64,000 bases of DNA from Thiomicrorhabdus sp. ZW0627. GTDB lineage: Bacteria > Pseudomonadota > Gammaproteobacteria > Thiomicrospirales > Thiomicrospiraceae. The stretch spans positions 305,028 to 369,027 of the forward strand of contig NZ_JARUQR010000001.1 of the NCBI RefSeq assembly GCF_029767005.1, written 5' to 3'. Shown here one piece after another: positions 18,283-27,653 of this stretch. Under the pieces are notes generated by a model. That model did no database searches and was not told where the DNA came from. It worked only from the letters and a program-made list of their open reading frames with translations. Made by a program: the position numbers and the translations under genes. The stretch's first letter is position 1. Every line of letters starts with the position of its first letter.

Positions 18283-19086
18283 TCATTTTCGATTATGACG
18301 CGCCTTCACATCCAGGTGATCGCGCCACTGGTCCCCAATCAGGTTAACTGCCAACACGACCAGCATCAAGGCGATACCAGGCGCCAATACCAAATGCGGT
18401 GCAACAAGCAAATAACGTGTTCCTTCCTTGATCATACTCCCCCAAGACGCTTCCGGCGGCTGCACCCCTAATCCTAGGAACGACAGTCCCGCTTCGGATA
18501 TCACCGCACCAGCCACACCGAAAGTCGCTTCCACGCCAAGCGGAGCCAGAAGTAAAGGCAAAAGATGTCTGAACAGAATTAACCAGGTCGGAATCGCCAA
18601 GGCACGGGCTGCAAGCACATGTTCTCGGCTCCGAAGACTGAGCGTTTGTGCCCTTGCCAGGCGCGCATAGCCTACCCAGCCGACAACCACCAAGGCGAAT
18701 ACCACATTTTCGATTCCCGGGCCTAATATGGCAGCCAGCGCAATGGCAAGCAGCAAGCCTGGAAATGCCAGGAAAACATCAATAATCTTGGTGATGATCC
18801 GATCGGTCCACCCTCCCATGTATCCGCTATAGACACCAACCGTAGTTCCAATAATCGCCGAAAAGAACACAACGCCTATCGCTACGAAAAGAGATGTCTG
18901 TGCACCCAGTATGACTCTTTCAAGAACGGGGCGCCCTAGTTCGTCCGAACCGAGTATGGCCTGACTGTTCGGTCCGACCAACAATTGGGAGAGCATCACA
19001 TTATTGGCACCGTCTCCGATAATGAATCCGACCGCCCCCATCAATAACCAGACCACGAGAATACTGTAACTTAGATAACGTAACAT
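18283..19086 (-). CDS. Peptide/nickel-type ABC transporter permease (DppC-like)
   Basis: Second inner-membrane permease of a dipeptide/oligopeptide importer. 267 residues from ATG 19086, which overlaps the stop of the preceding permease (TGATG). About six hydrophobic segments and the ABC-importer EAA loop region VVGWVGYARLARAQTLSLRS, EAGLSFLGLGVQPPEASWG. No ATPase gene or binding protein follows directly; a matching binding lipoprotein sits at 30068-31591. Confidence 0.92.
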   Translation of the reverse strand: MLRYLSYSILVVWLLMGAVGFIIGDGANNVMLSQLLVGPNSQAILGSDELGRPVLERVILGAQTSLFVAIGVVFFSAIIGTTVGVYSGYMGGWTDRIITKIIDVFLAFPGLLLAIALAAILGPGIENVVFALVVVGWVGYARLARAQTLSLRSREHVLAARALAIPTWLILFRHLLPLLLAPLGVEATFGVAGAVISEAGLSFLGLGVQPPEASWGSMIKEGTRYLLVAPHLVLAPGIALMLVVLAVNLIGDQWRDHLDVKARHNRK

Positions 19087-20009
19087 CAGCCGGCCACCCT
19101 GATTCTTGGATCCAGCCAACCGTAGACAAGTTCGGTCAAACCGTTGACGGTAATATAGGCGATGCTTATAACCAGAATACAGCCTTGTACTACGGGATAA
19201 TCACGGCGCTGAATCGATTCAACCAGAAGCTGTCCCAAGCCAGGCCAGTCAAACACCACCTCTGTGATGACTGCACCGCCGAGCAGGGTTCCAAGTTGCA
19301 AGCCCAATATCGTCACGACCGGCAATAAAGCGTTCAGTAATGCATGTTGTCCGTAGACCCAACGGTTGCTAAGCCCTTTCGCTTTGGCCGTACGGATATA
19401 ATCCTCATGCAACACTTCCAACAGTGACGCGCGCAACATTCTCGCGAGAATGGCCGCAAGTGCCGTCCCCAATGTAACCGCCGGCAATATCCATGAAAGC
19501 GGTTGATCCGCTCCACTGACGGGCAGCCAACCCAGACCGATAGAAAACAGCAGAATCAACATCGGCCCGAGCCAAAAATTTGGTACCGATACACCAATTA
19601 GGGAAACAGTCATGGCAGCATGATCCGGCCACTTCCCGGCTCGCAGTGCTGCCCAGATACCAAGCGGAAAAGCAATTAGAACGGCTATCAACAGAGCCAT
19701 CAACGCTAACTGCAATGTCATGGGAAAGCGTTCGGCAATCAAAGAATTAACCGGTTGTTGAAAAAACAGGGAACTCCCCAAATTGAATTGACTTAAACCG
19801 ACTAGGTAATGCCAGTACTGCGCAAGAATCGGCTGATCCAATCCCAGTTGACTTCTGAGAGCTTCTTCGTCTGCAGGACTCGTCCAGTCCCCCAGCATGA
19901 CTGCAACAGGATCACCGGGTACCAGGTGAATAAGAAAAAACACCAGAGTCCCGACGATCCACGAGACAAAAATAACGGACCCCAAAAGACGAAGAAGATA
20001 GTTAATCAT
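19086..20009 (-). CDS. Peptide/nickel-type ABC transporter permease (DppB-like)
   Basis: First permease of the same importer, 307 residues, with the family N-terminus (LLRLLGSVIFVSWIVGTLVF), LVPGDPVAVMLG, and EAA loop (RMLRASLLEVLHEDYIRTAK, AKGLSNRWVYGQHALLNAL). Its ATG at 20009 overlaps the stop of the L,D-transpeptidase gene by four bases (ATGA). The tight triple suggests uptake of a cell-wall peptide, though that is inference from neighbours only. Confidence 0.93.
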   Translation of the reverse strand: MINYLLRLLGSVIFVSWIVGTLVFFLIHLVPGDPVAVMLGDWTSPADEEALRSQLGLDQPILAQYWHYLVGLSQFNLGSSLFFQQPVNSLIAERFPMTLQLALMALLIAVLIAFPLGIWAALRAGKWPDHAAMTVSLIGVSVPNFWLGPMLILLFSIGLGWLPVSGADQPLSWILPAVTLGTALAAILARMLRASLLEVLHEDYIRTAKAKGLSNRWVYGQHALLNALLPVVTILGLQLGTLLGGAVITEVVFDWPGLGQLLVESIQRRDYPVVQGCILVISIAYITVNGLTELVYGWLDPRIRVAG

Positions 20010-20488
20010 GCCGAAATGTCCACCTGTGTACCAGCGTCGATTTTATCGAACAGATCAATAATATCTTGGTTACGCATGCGAATGCAGCCATGAGACTTGG
20101 GCGTCCCCATTGGTTCGGTATCAGGGGTGCCGTGCAGATAGATATAACGTTGCATCGTATCCACTTGGCCAAGTCGATTTTTGCCGATTTCACAACCCGA
20201 AAGCCAGAGGATACGACTGAGAATCCAGTCGCGTTGCGGGTTTTGTTCACCTAATTCCCGTGAATAGATTTCACCGGTAGGCCTGCGTCCGACCAGAACG
20301 CTGTTGATTGGTAAGCCTTCGCCTATTTTGGCGCGGATAATATGTTTACCCAAAGGTGTTTTACCAGACCCTTTCTCGCTGCCGATGCCGTTAAGCGCAG
20401 TACTGACTCGATACTGCTTGAGCGGTTTTCCGTCCTGAAACAGTTTCAGTATCTGATCTGCAATGGAAATCGAAATGGAGTAAGACAA
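20006..20488 (-). CDS. L,D-transpeptidase (YkuD domain), no visible signal peptide
   Basis: YkuD-fold cysteine enzyme that in other bacteria crosslinks or trims peptidoglycan peptides. 160 residues; the active-site motif HGTPDTEPMGTPKSHGCIRM contains His119, His133 and Cys135. Start is TTG at 20488: a stop lies five codons upstream and no ATG precedes the domain. There is no N-terminal hydrophobic signal, so either export is not by Sec or the protein acts in the cytoplasm, as some murein L,D-carboxypeptidases do. Linked by ATGA overlap to two peptide permeases. Confidence 0.9.
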   Translation of the reverse strand: MSYSISISIADQILKLFQDGKPLKQYRVSTALNGIGSEKGSGKTPLGKHIIRAKIGEGLPINSVLVGRRPTGEIYSRELGEQNPQRDWILSRILWLSGCEIGKNRLGQVDTMQRYIYLHGTPDTEPMGTPKSHGCIRMRNQDIIDLFDKIDAGTQVDISA

Positions 20489-20614
20489 ATGGCTTCTACT
20501 GCTCTAGTGTTTAAATTCAAAGTCCGTGGGCGAAATTCCCAAGGAATGAAAATATTCTACCCTTGATTCCCTTCCGTTTGAAAAGGAATCGTCGGAATTT
20601 TGGTAGTTATTATC

Positions 20615-20626
20615 AACAGGCCTGTT
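20615..20626. repeat. AACAGGCCTGTT palindrome downstream of the ABC-2 exporter operon
   Basis: A 12-bp perfect palindrome in the gap between the exporter operon end (20641) and the L,D-transpeptidase start (20488). Same family as the sites at 15381 and 45324, here shorter, with no T run. May act as terminator for the exporter operon. Confidence 0.5.
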
Positions 20627-20640
20627 CAAAAGTATTTCAT

Positions 20641-21783
20641 TCAGCTGAACTGGCGATGGAATTGTTTTAACCCGAACCAAAACAGAATCGTGCCTAGCCC
20701 GAACATTTCAAGCAATGGTAGCCACATCAATTCCAAACTCGCACCTTTCAAAATAATACTGTAGCCAATATCGATGTAATAAGACAACGGCGACAGAAAC
20801 ATCAAATATTGCTGGAAATCAGGCATGGATTCACGTGGCGTCCAGGCACCGGAAAGCAGCAGCATCGGCATCAACAACATGAACGACACCATCAATGCTT
20901 GTCCCAGATTGCGGCTGACGCTGGATATGAACAAACCAAGCCCCGAAACGGCATAGACAAATACCATGGTCACAAAAAAGAATGCCCACAGACTGCCTCG
21001 GAACGGCACCTGAAAAACGGTTCCCACAACACCAAATATACACACGGCCACACCAACCAGTATGATGATCTCGGCCGCTAAGATTTTAGGAAACAGGATT
21101 TGAAACGTGGACAAAGGAGCCACCGACAACTGTTCGATTGTCCCTCGTTCCTTTTCCCGGACTACAATCGCAGCTGGCAAGAACAACGATAGCAAGGTAA
21201 TGACAGTCATCATTTCCGAAATCGGCATGAACCAGGTGCTTTTACCTTCCGGATTGAAGCGGATTTTCTGACGCTCCTCGACAATCGGTGCCTGAATCGA
21301 ATCGGGATCGACGATCTTCATGTTTTTGAGCATCCACTTCTGATTGTACTGGGCGTTCATCAACCCCGAGTAACTACTCGCCAGCGTGCCCAAAATGATG
21401 TTACTGGCATCCAGTTGCAACTGTATGGACGTTTGCTGCTGGTTTAACAGCTTCTTCTGGAAATCGGGCGGTATGTCAAAAATACCCAGTACATCGCCCT
21501 TATCAAGCATTTCGTTCGCCTGCTCCCGGGATTGCGCCTGACCAAGGACGTTGTAATAAGGTTGTTTGAGCTGACTGATCCACTCACGAGACGCTTCGGT
21601 TCGGTCATGATCCATAATCACCACCGGCGCGTTGTTTAAGTCCATCGTCACACCGGAACCGGCAATAAACACTTCTGCAGTAAAGAACCAGGCAACCGCA
21701 AACACCAGAACGACGTCGCGGGAGAATTGCAGCAACTCCTTTTTCGTGAGTGCGATGACGCGAGACCACCATAACCAGCTCAT
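20641..21783 (-). CDS. ABC-2 type exporter permease, YbhR-like
   Basis: Membrane half of an ABC exporter, 380 residues: one N-terminal helix, a large periplasmic domain (VVIMDHDRTEASREWISQLK, GIFDIPPDFQKKLL), then five to six helices and IVVREKERGTIEQLSVAPLS, the ABC-2 signature. Start is ATG 21783, overlapping the stop of the partner permease (ATGA). Last gene of the four-gene set HlyD-like/ATPase/permease/permease, the order of E. coli ybhGFSR. Confidence 0.9.
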   Translation of the reverse strand: MSWLWWSRVIALTKKELLQFSRDVVLVFAVAWFFTAEVFIAGSGVTMDLNNAPVVIMDHDRTEASREWISQLKQPYYNVLGQAQSREQANEMLDKGDVLGIFDIPPDFQKKLLNQQQTSIQLQLDASNIILGTLASSYSGLMNAQYNQKWMLKNMKIVDPDSIQAPIVEERQKIRFNPEGKSTWFMPISEMMTVITLLSLFLPAAIVVREKERGTIEQLSVAPLSTFQILFPKILAAEIIILVGVAVCIFGVVGTVFQVPFRGSLWAFFFVTMVFVYAVSGLGLFISSVSRNLGQALMVSFMLLMPMLLLSGAWTPRESMPDFQQYLMFLSPLSYYIDIGYSIILKGASLELMWLPLLEMFGLGTILFWFGLKQFHRQFS

Positions 21784-22934
21784 GCCTTCACCCTCTTGCG
21801 GAAACGCCAGATGGAAATTCCCCATAGCACACAGGCATGAAGCGCCAATATCAAAACATTGGTGCCCAGTTCCGGCCAGCCCTGGCCTTTAAGGAAACTA
21901 CCCCAAACTATATTGAGCTGATACATGGCTGGTAATAGGTGCGCTTCCATTTTGGCGCCCGCTTCCATGGAATTGACCGGTATCATCAGTCCCGACATCA
22001 TCATTCCGGGAATCATTGTACCTAACATAGTGATTAATGCCGCAGCGGCCTGCGTTTTCACCAGTATGGAAACCAGCATACCGATACCTGTCGAACAGGC
22101 AACATAAAGTAAAGAGGCGACCAGATACAATACCGGATCACCCTTGAACGGCACTCCGAACATGACGAGTGCCATCCAAGACAGAACTAGTAAGTTCACA
22201 AATGAAATCACCACGTAAGGCAGAATTTTGCCGATTATGAACTCACTACGACTGACGGTAGAGGCGTAGATATTGAAGATCGAACCACTTTCCTTTTCTC
22301 GCACGACGCCCAAGGCAGTCAAAACCGCTGGCGCCATCAACATTACAAGCATGATCATTCCCGAACCAGTCGACCATAGACTGCTTAATTTCTCATTGAA
22401 CAGATAGCGCGTCTCAAGCGTCACCGGTGCCAGCAAAGCCTCAATATCATTGTCGTTCATCCCCCGTTTCTTTTTAAGCCATTGGCGCATCAACTGTTGA
22501 TTGAAATCCGCATTGATCGAGGAGACATAACCCCTCACAACTTTTGATTGATAGGTAAATAAACCGTCGATAACAGGCTGCACCTGTACCCGTTTTCCGG
22601 CCAACAGTTTTTCCTGGAATCCGGGAGGTATCACCAGAATGAAACGAATCTTGTTTTGAATCATCAATGGTTCCGCCTGGCTCTCATGCGCCTTCATACC
22701 TTTGTAATCGAAATAGCGAGAATCGATATAACGGTGAAGGTAATCTCGGCTTTGCTCACTGTTGTCATAATCCACTGCTACAAAAGGGATCTTCTCGACA
22801 TCCATAGACATACCGAATCCCAAAACAATCATCATCAGAACCGGAATGAGGAAAGCCATCGACAGATATAACTTGTCTCGCCAGATTTCCAGCACTTCCT
22901 TAATAGCGACTGTTTTGATACGTGACCACTTCAT
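21780..22934 (-). CDS. ABC-2 type exporter permease, YbhS-like
   Basis: Partner permease, 384 residues with the same layout: N-terminal helix (LYLSMAFLIPVLMMIVLGFG), periplasmic domain (FVAVDYDNSEQSRDYLHRYI) and C-terminal helical bundle with LGVVREKESGSIFNIYASTV. Its ATG overlaps the ATPase stop (ATGA), so it is made with the ATPase. In E. coli the related YbhFSR exporter has been linked to drug and cation efflux. Confidence 0.9.
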   Translation of the reverse strand: MKWSRIKTVAIKEVLEIWRDKLYLSMAFLIPVLMMIVLGFGMSMDVEKIPFVAVDYDNSEQSRDYLHRYIDSRYFDYKGMKAHESQAEPLMIQNKIRFILVIPPGFQEKLLAGKRVQVQPVIDGLFTYQSKVVRGYVSSINADFNQQLMRQWLKKKRGMNDNDIEALLAPVTLETRYLFNEKLSSLWSTGSGMIMLVMLMAPAVLTALGVVREKESGSIFNIYASTVSRSEFIIGKILPYVVISFVNLLVLSWMALVMFGVPFKGDPVLYLVASLLYVACSTGIGMLVSILVKTQAAAALITMLGTMIPGMMMSGLMIPVNSMEAGAKMEAHLLPAMYQLNIVWGSFLKGQGWPELGTNVLILALHACVLWGISIWRFRKRVKA

Positions 22935-24922
22935 GAGGCCACCCTTGATGGGCTTGCGTCTGGCAATTCCTCTGCATGGGTTTCTATGAAATGGATGAAC
23001 ACGTCTTCAAGCGAGGGCAGCATCTTCCTGGTATCGTGTATTTCGATTTCATGGGAAGACAATACTTTCTTAATCTGATTCAAAATCCGGTCAGGGACTA
23101 AGGAAAACAAGTGGATGCGCCGCCCGAACAGAGAGACTTGTTCGAAACCGTTTTTTCTTAGCACATCTAAAGCTTGATAGGGGTAATCGACCTTGATACT
23201 GAGCACCATTCCAAGCTCATCAGCAATATGTTCTCTCAATGAAATCGGAGAGCCATTGGCAACCACTTTACCCGCTTGCATCAATGCCAATTGGTCGCAG
23301 TGTTCCGCTTCGCTCATGTAGTGAGTGGTAATCAGAATCGCAACCCCTTTCAGTTTGGCAAGCGCTACCAGAATTTCCCAGAATTGCAGCCGGCCTAAAG
23401 GGTCTACTCCGGAGGTCGGTTCGTCCAGGAACAGTACCTTGGGTTCGTGCAGTAACGCGCAACCCAAGGCTAAACGCTGGCGTAACCCCATCGGCAAGCT
23501 TCCCGCCAAAGTGTCGATCTCATCCTGCAGGCTTCCCATCTGCAACGCCCAGTGGATTCGTTGTTTGAGCCTGGATTTAGGAACACCGTAAATCTGCCCA
23601 TATAGCTTCAGATTCTCGTGCACCGTAAGGTCTTCATAAAGCGAAAATGACTGCGACATGTAACCGATCTTCTGTTTGATTTCGCGTCCTGACCGTTCCA
23701 GTGACGATTGTGAAATTTGGCCGAATCCGTGAGTGGGTTTCAACAGGCCTGTCAGCATTTTGATCGCCGTGCTCTTGCCGGCACCGTTTGCGCCCAACAA
23801 ACCGAACACCTCCCCAGCCCTTACGTTAAAACTGACTTCGTCCACAGCAACGAAATCGCCGAAATGACGACTCAGCTCATTGGCTTCAATCATAACGGCG
23901 TTACGGTCGAATTCAGGGGATTCATCGAAATGATTGACGGCATTATCTTGCTGACCGAAATCGAACTCTCCGTCGCCCGCTTTCTGTTTCTCCCAACGGT
24001 GTAACATGCCGATAAAAGCATCTTCAAGTTCAATAGGACGAATCTCAACCGTCTTCGATACTCCGTGCTGTTGCAACAACCCAAGCAACTCGCCTTCAAA
24101 CCACTCTTGCGTCACATCATAGGCCACGATACGCATGGTTTTACCAATCAACTCGGCCTGAGAGAACTTTGATTGTAGTTCTCCTATGATATTCAGTCCC
24201 TCCTCGCAGTCGCATTCCGCCACCCATCCTTCGACACTGTCCAGTATTGAATCCGGTTCGCCTTGCGCCAAAACACTGCCCTCATAAAAGAATGAGAGGT
24301 TCTGGAAACGTTCCGCCTCATCCATATACGAAGTCGACACAAGTGCGGTCATATGCTCGTGCCGAACCAGATACGAGAGGATTTCCCAAAAATCACGGCG
24401 CGAAACCGGATCGACCCCGGTTGTAGGCTCGTCCAGAATGACCAGCTCCGGTTTGTGTATCAAAGTACATACCAAGCCCAGTTTCTGTTTCATACCGCCG
24501 GAGAGATTTTTCATAGGCCGGTCACGAAAAGCGGTTAATTGCGTCATATCCATCAACTGTAGTTTGCGCGCTTCCCGCTCTGCAACCGGTACATCACGCA
24601 GATCGGCAAAGAAATTGATATTCTCTTCAATGGAAAGTTCGGGATAGAGGTTCAGGCCGAGCCCTTGGGGCATAAAGCCGATACGGGACTTGACAGCTTC
24701 GGCAGACATTTCGGAATCCAGAATGTGGTCGAACACTTTAACTTCACCGGATTCATAACTTAAGACCCCAGCCAGTATCTGCATGACACTGCTTTTCCCG
24801 GCACCGTCCGGACCGATCAAACCGTAAATCTCGCCGGATTTGACCGTCAGGTCGATCGATTTGACGGCAGGTTGTTTCTTGTAGCACTTGCTGAGCTGTT
24901 TGACTTCAATCACCGGCGACAT
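22931..24922 (-). CDS. Tandem ABC ATPase of ABC-2 exporter, YbhF-like
   Basis: One chain with two nucleotide-binding domains, 663 residues. First domain: Walker A GPDGAGKSS (residues 38-46), signature LSGGMKQKLGL, Walker B VILDEPTTGVDP. Second domain: Walker A GANGAGKST, signature replaced by SLPMGLRQRLALG, Walker B VLFLDEPTSGVDP. The altered second signature is common in this family. It is 11 bases downstream of the HlyD-like gene and overlaps the next permease, so all four are one operon. Confidence 0.93.
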   Translation of the reverse strand: MSPVIEVKQLSKCYKKQPAVKSIDLTVKSGEIYGLIGPDGAGKSSVMQILAGVLSYESGEVKVFDHILDSEMSAEAVKSRIGFMPQGLGLNLYPELSIEENINFFADLRDVPVAEREARKLQLMDMTQLTAFRDRPMKNLSGGMKQKLGLVCTLIHKPELVILDEPTTGVDPVSRRDFWEILSYLVRHEHMTALVSTSYMDEAERFQNLSFFYEGSVLAQGEPDSILDSVEGWVAECDCEEGLNIIGELQSKFSQAELIGKTMRIVAYDVTQEWFEGELLGLLQQHGVSKTVEIRPIELEDAFIGMLHRWEKQKAGDGEFDFGQQDNAVNHFDESPEFDRNAVMIEANELSRHFGDFVAVDEVSFNVRAGEVFGLLGANGAGKSTAIKMLTGLLKPTHGFGQISQSSLERSGREIKQKIGYMSQSFSLYEDLTVHENLKLYGQIYGVPKSRLKQRIHWALQMGSLQDEIDTLAGSLPMGLRQRLALGCALLHEPKVLFLDEPTSGVDPLGRLQFWEILVALAKLKGVAILITTHYMSEAEHCDQLALMQAGKVVANGSPISLREHIADELGMVLSIKVDYPYQALDVLRKNGFEQVSLFGRRIHLFSLVPDRILNQIKKVLSSHEIEIHDTRKMLPSLEDVFIHFIETHAEELPDASPSRVAS

Positions 24923-24933
24923 ATCAAATTCTG

Positions 24934-26010
24934 CTATTGGATATGGATGTAGGCATCGGCGGGTAAACCGGGCGTAACCCGGTGCTGAGGGTTATCCGAA
25001 AGATAGAGTTTGATAACGTAAACCAACTTGACCCGCTCTTCCTGTGTCTGCACTTCTTTTGGCGTAAATTCGGCCTGCGAGGAGATGTAGCGGATTTCGG
25101 AATCGAAAGGTCGATCGGGTAAGGAATCAAGGTAAAGATCAGCTTTCAAACCAAGGTGGATTTTACCGATCTGATTTTCGGCGATGTAACCCTTAAGGAA
25201 AACCTGGTCTAAATTAACAATATCGAACAGGCCTGTTCCGCTATTGATGACTTCACCGGTATTGATTAGTTTGGTCGTCACGACCCCGTCAATCGGCGAT
25301 CGGATCTTCATGTCTTCCAATACGCTCATCGCCTCCATAAGTGTGGCATGAGCTTGAAGTGTCTGAGCCTTGATGGCATCCGTTTCTTCGCGTTTGGCCT
25401 CCAACTGTTCCCATCCGAGTTGAGCCAGTGCCAAAGCTTTACGAGCCTGTTCGACGGCTGTTTGTGCGGTTATAGCCTGTGCATGAAGAGTCTTGAGGCT
25501 GAGTGCAGCGCTTTCTACGTCGTGCTGAGAAACCGCGTTCTTTTTGATCAATGCCTGCATTCGTTTCAGGTCGGTTTTCGCCTGATCCTCGCTGGAAACT
25601 GCTGCTTTCAAAGCCGCTTGTGCATGTGTCAGGTTCGCATCGGAAGTCGCAATCTGCAAGGGTGTCTGTTTTTCATAAACCACCAGACCGGTCTGGGCCG
25701 CTTTGTAATTGGCCATAGCCGCACCGTAAGCCGCAGCCGCCTGGGTCACTCGAGCCCGAACCTGGGTATCATCCAATACCGCCAAAACCTGGCCCTTTTT
25801 AACCTGATCCCCTTCCGCGACCCGAACTTCCATTATTTTACCGGCCATTTTGGTTGAAGCTAGATGGTGCTCGCCTTCAATACGGCCGCTCACTTTAATC
25901 AGATTATCAGGAACCGTGGCCGGACGAGAGCTGACGAAGCCGTAAATGGCAGCGGCTAATAGAAAGGCGACAAATAGAAAACTTAGTCGGGTTTTGGTTT
26001 TGGTTTGCAT
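24934..26010 (-). CDS. HlyD/membrane-fusion-type secretion protein, YbhG-like
   Basis: Periplasmic adaptor anchored by one N-terminal helix (LSFLFVAFLLAAAIYGF). 358 residues: biotinyl-lipoyl-like half (GRIEGEHHLASTKMAGKIME, VAEGDQVKKGQVLAVLDDTQ), a long Ala/Gln/Lys-rich coiled coil (about residues 85-205), then the second half (IRSPIDGVVTTKLINTGEVI) and beta-barrel. Start is ATG 26010 with GGAG six bases upstream; an upstream TTG is less likely. First gene of the exporter operon; the CAGGCCTG at 25228-25235 lies inside it. Confidence 0.92.
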   Translation of the reverse strand: MQTKTKTRLSFLFVAFLLAAAIYGFVSSRPATVPDNLIKVSGRIEGEHHLASTKMAGKIMEVRVAEGDQVKKGQVLAVLDDTQVRARVTQAAAAYGAAMANYKAAQTGLVVYEKQTPLQIATSDANLTHAQAALKAAVSSEDQAKTDLKRMQALIKKNAVSQHDVESAALSLKTLHAQAITAQTAVEQARKALALAQLGWEQLEAKREETDAIKAQTLQAHATLMEAMSVLEDMKIRSPIDGVVTTKLINTGEVINSGTGLFDIVNLDQVFLKGYIAENQIGKIHLGLKADLYLDSLPDRPFDSEIRYISSQAEFTPKEVQTQEERVKLVYVIKLYLSDNPQHRVTPGLPADAYIHIQ

Positions 26011-26174
26011 TGGCAACTCCGTTGGAGGAATATAGGCTGAACACAGGTGAAAGACTGATTTCCCATTCAGTTGTCATGTTATCGAAGTATACCAATTTAC
26101 AGCCGTTAAAAACGGCTTTTATAAAATCATTCACTTATATTTTAAGTAGTTTTATGCATTATCACGACTATCGC

Positions 26175-26759
26175 TCAATTCTCTATCTCGTGCCAGTCTA
26201 GAGTGAACGAAAATGAAGCATATCTTTCACAAACGATTTGCTTCGACCATCCGCTGATACCTGCCTTGCGCAATAAATGTTGGACGAAGAGCTGTTTATC
26301 GGGCAACTGTTCCCATACCGACGGAAGAAACGTCGCTCTACGGAAACCTTCACTGATAATTAAACCGTCTTCACCTGGTTGTAACTGATCAAGAAGGTCA
26401 TTCAGAGTGACAACATTTTTCATAGGTACGGGTGCTGTCAAATAAGAAATGCCAACATTCAGCTGTGCCACTTCATGTTTTGTAAGCGGCATGAAACGTG
26501 GGTCCCTGAATGCGGCATTATATGCATTGTGGGAGACATCCTCATGTAAGGGACGCACTGCTTCTAATGTACCGATACAACCTCGCAGTTGATCGTCCTT
26601 GTTAAGCGTTACGAAACTGGCTCCAGGATTTTTCAGACGCTCCAATTCAACCGGCAATGCCGATGAATCCGTATCAGCCTGAGACCCTTCAAGACCGTTT
26701 TCTATCGACTGCTTGGCTATCGATAATAGATACTTTTGTTCTTCGCTTGTAAGTGACAT
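26175..26759 (-). CDS. amrA: AMMECR1-family protein (AmmeMemoRadiSam system protein A)
   Basis: 194-residue AMMECR1 domain, recognised by the motif RGCIG (here LRGCIGTLEA), FRDPRF and LVGISYLTAP-type strands (VGISYLTAPVPM, GEDGLIISEGFRRATFLPSVWEQLPD). The function of AMMECR1 is unresolved, though nearly all bacteria and archaea that carry it also carry MEMO and a radical SAM enzyme. Start ATG at 26759 shares a base with the MEMO stop (TAATG). Confidence 0.93.
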   Translation of the reverse strand: MSLTSEEQKYLLSIAKQSIENGLEGSQADTDSSALPVELERLKNPGASFVTLNKDDQLRGCIGTLEAVRPLHEDVSHNAYNAAFRDPRFMPLTKHEVAQLNVGISYLTAPVPMKNVVTLNDLLDQLQPGEDGLIISEGFRRATFLPSVWEQLPDKQLFVQHLLRKAGISGWSKQIVCERYASFSFTLDWHEIEN

Positions 26760-27577
26760 TATGATTTCCCTCTGTAAATGGCCCAAGTTCCATAACCAAC
26801 AACTCGACTCTTATCACCTGCGGTATCACCTGAATTGACCAAACCAACCTCTTGAATCTGCATAGAAAATTCATCATGCAATGCCAGCAACCCCTGAATT
26901 CCTTTATAGCCGCAGGCACGTTCGCCATTCAATGGCAGCCAATTAGCCTGATTGACCATCTCGGCCGTTTGGGAATCAATCGTCCTTGCTTCATCATAAG
27001 GATGAAAGTGACTTAAATCACTACTGATGACGAAGTAGACATCCTTACGCTGCCATAGGTTTTCCAATACCTGTTTAACTTGATCCACGCTTACACTGCC
27101 GTTCAACAAAGGCAGAACCTTCACGTCCGGTAACAGATATTTTAAAAATGGAAAATGTACCTCAAGACTATGTTCTTGCTTCTGTGCGAAGTTTGAAACC
27201 TCTATCTGAGGAAAGGTTTCCAATAATTCATCACGCAGTTGCGTATCTATTTCCAGAGGGCCTAATGGCGAATCCACCGCATCGAAATCCAAAGTGGTGA
27301 TTCCGTGGAATCCAACACGATGCGCAGGCCCCATCACCACAACTGTCTTGATTTGGTCTTCTGCCCCCATCCATAATTTATAACCTCTAGCTGCCGCCTC
27401 GCCGGAATAAACATAACCAGCATGCGGCACGATCAAGGCTCGAGGAATTTCACTATTAGAAGATTGCATGTCTTCATCAGGCATCCACTCCTTGAACATC
27501 GTCAGAAGAAGTTCCGGCTGTTGCGGATAAAATAGGCCTGCTACGGCTGTCTGACGGATATCATTCGATAAAATCAT
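26759..27577 (-). CDS. amrB: MEMO1-family protein (AmmeMemoRadiSam system protein B)
   Basis: 272-residue MEMO-like protein of the class III dioxygenase (LigB) fold, with metal-type His residues in ALIVPHAGYVYSGEAAARGY, VVMGPAHRVGFHGITTLDFD, EHSLEVHFPFL and VISSDLSHFHPYDEARTID. Human MEMO1 is a relative reported to bind copper or iron. It is divergent from the radical SAM gene and overlaps amrA by one base, so the three form one module. Confidence 0.93.
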   Translation of the reverse strand: MILSNDIRQTAVAGLFYPQQPELLLTMFKEWMPDEDMQSSNSEIPRALIVPHAGYVYSGEAAARGYKLWMGAEDQIKTVVVMGPAHRVGFHGITTLDFDAVDSPLGPLEIDTQLRDELLETFPQIEVSNFAQKQEHSLEVHFPFLKYLLPDVKVLPLLNGSVSVDQVKQVLENLWQRKDVYFVISSDLSHFHPYDEARTIDSQTAEMVNQANWLPLNGERACGYKGIQGLLALHDEFSMQIQEVGLVNSGDTAGDKSRVVGYGTWAIYRGKS

Positions 27578-27585
27578 GTTGTCAA

Positions 27586-27645
27586 ACCTTGAAATATTAA
27601 TTACTTACAGCCATATATAGTCATAACAATTTAAGTTTTCAAGGT
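27586..27645. promoter_or_regulatory. Inverted repeat in the divergent amrB/amrS promoter region
   Basis: ACCTTGAAA (27586-27594) and TTTCAAGGT (27637-27645), a perfect 9-bp inverted repeat. Each arm lies at the ribosome-binding position of its gene (AAGGT just before amrS; the mirrored AAGG before amrB). It could be a shared operator or simply two similar leaders; the sequence alone cannot decide. Confidence 0.35.
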
Positions 27646-27653
27646 AACAAAAA

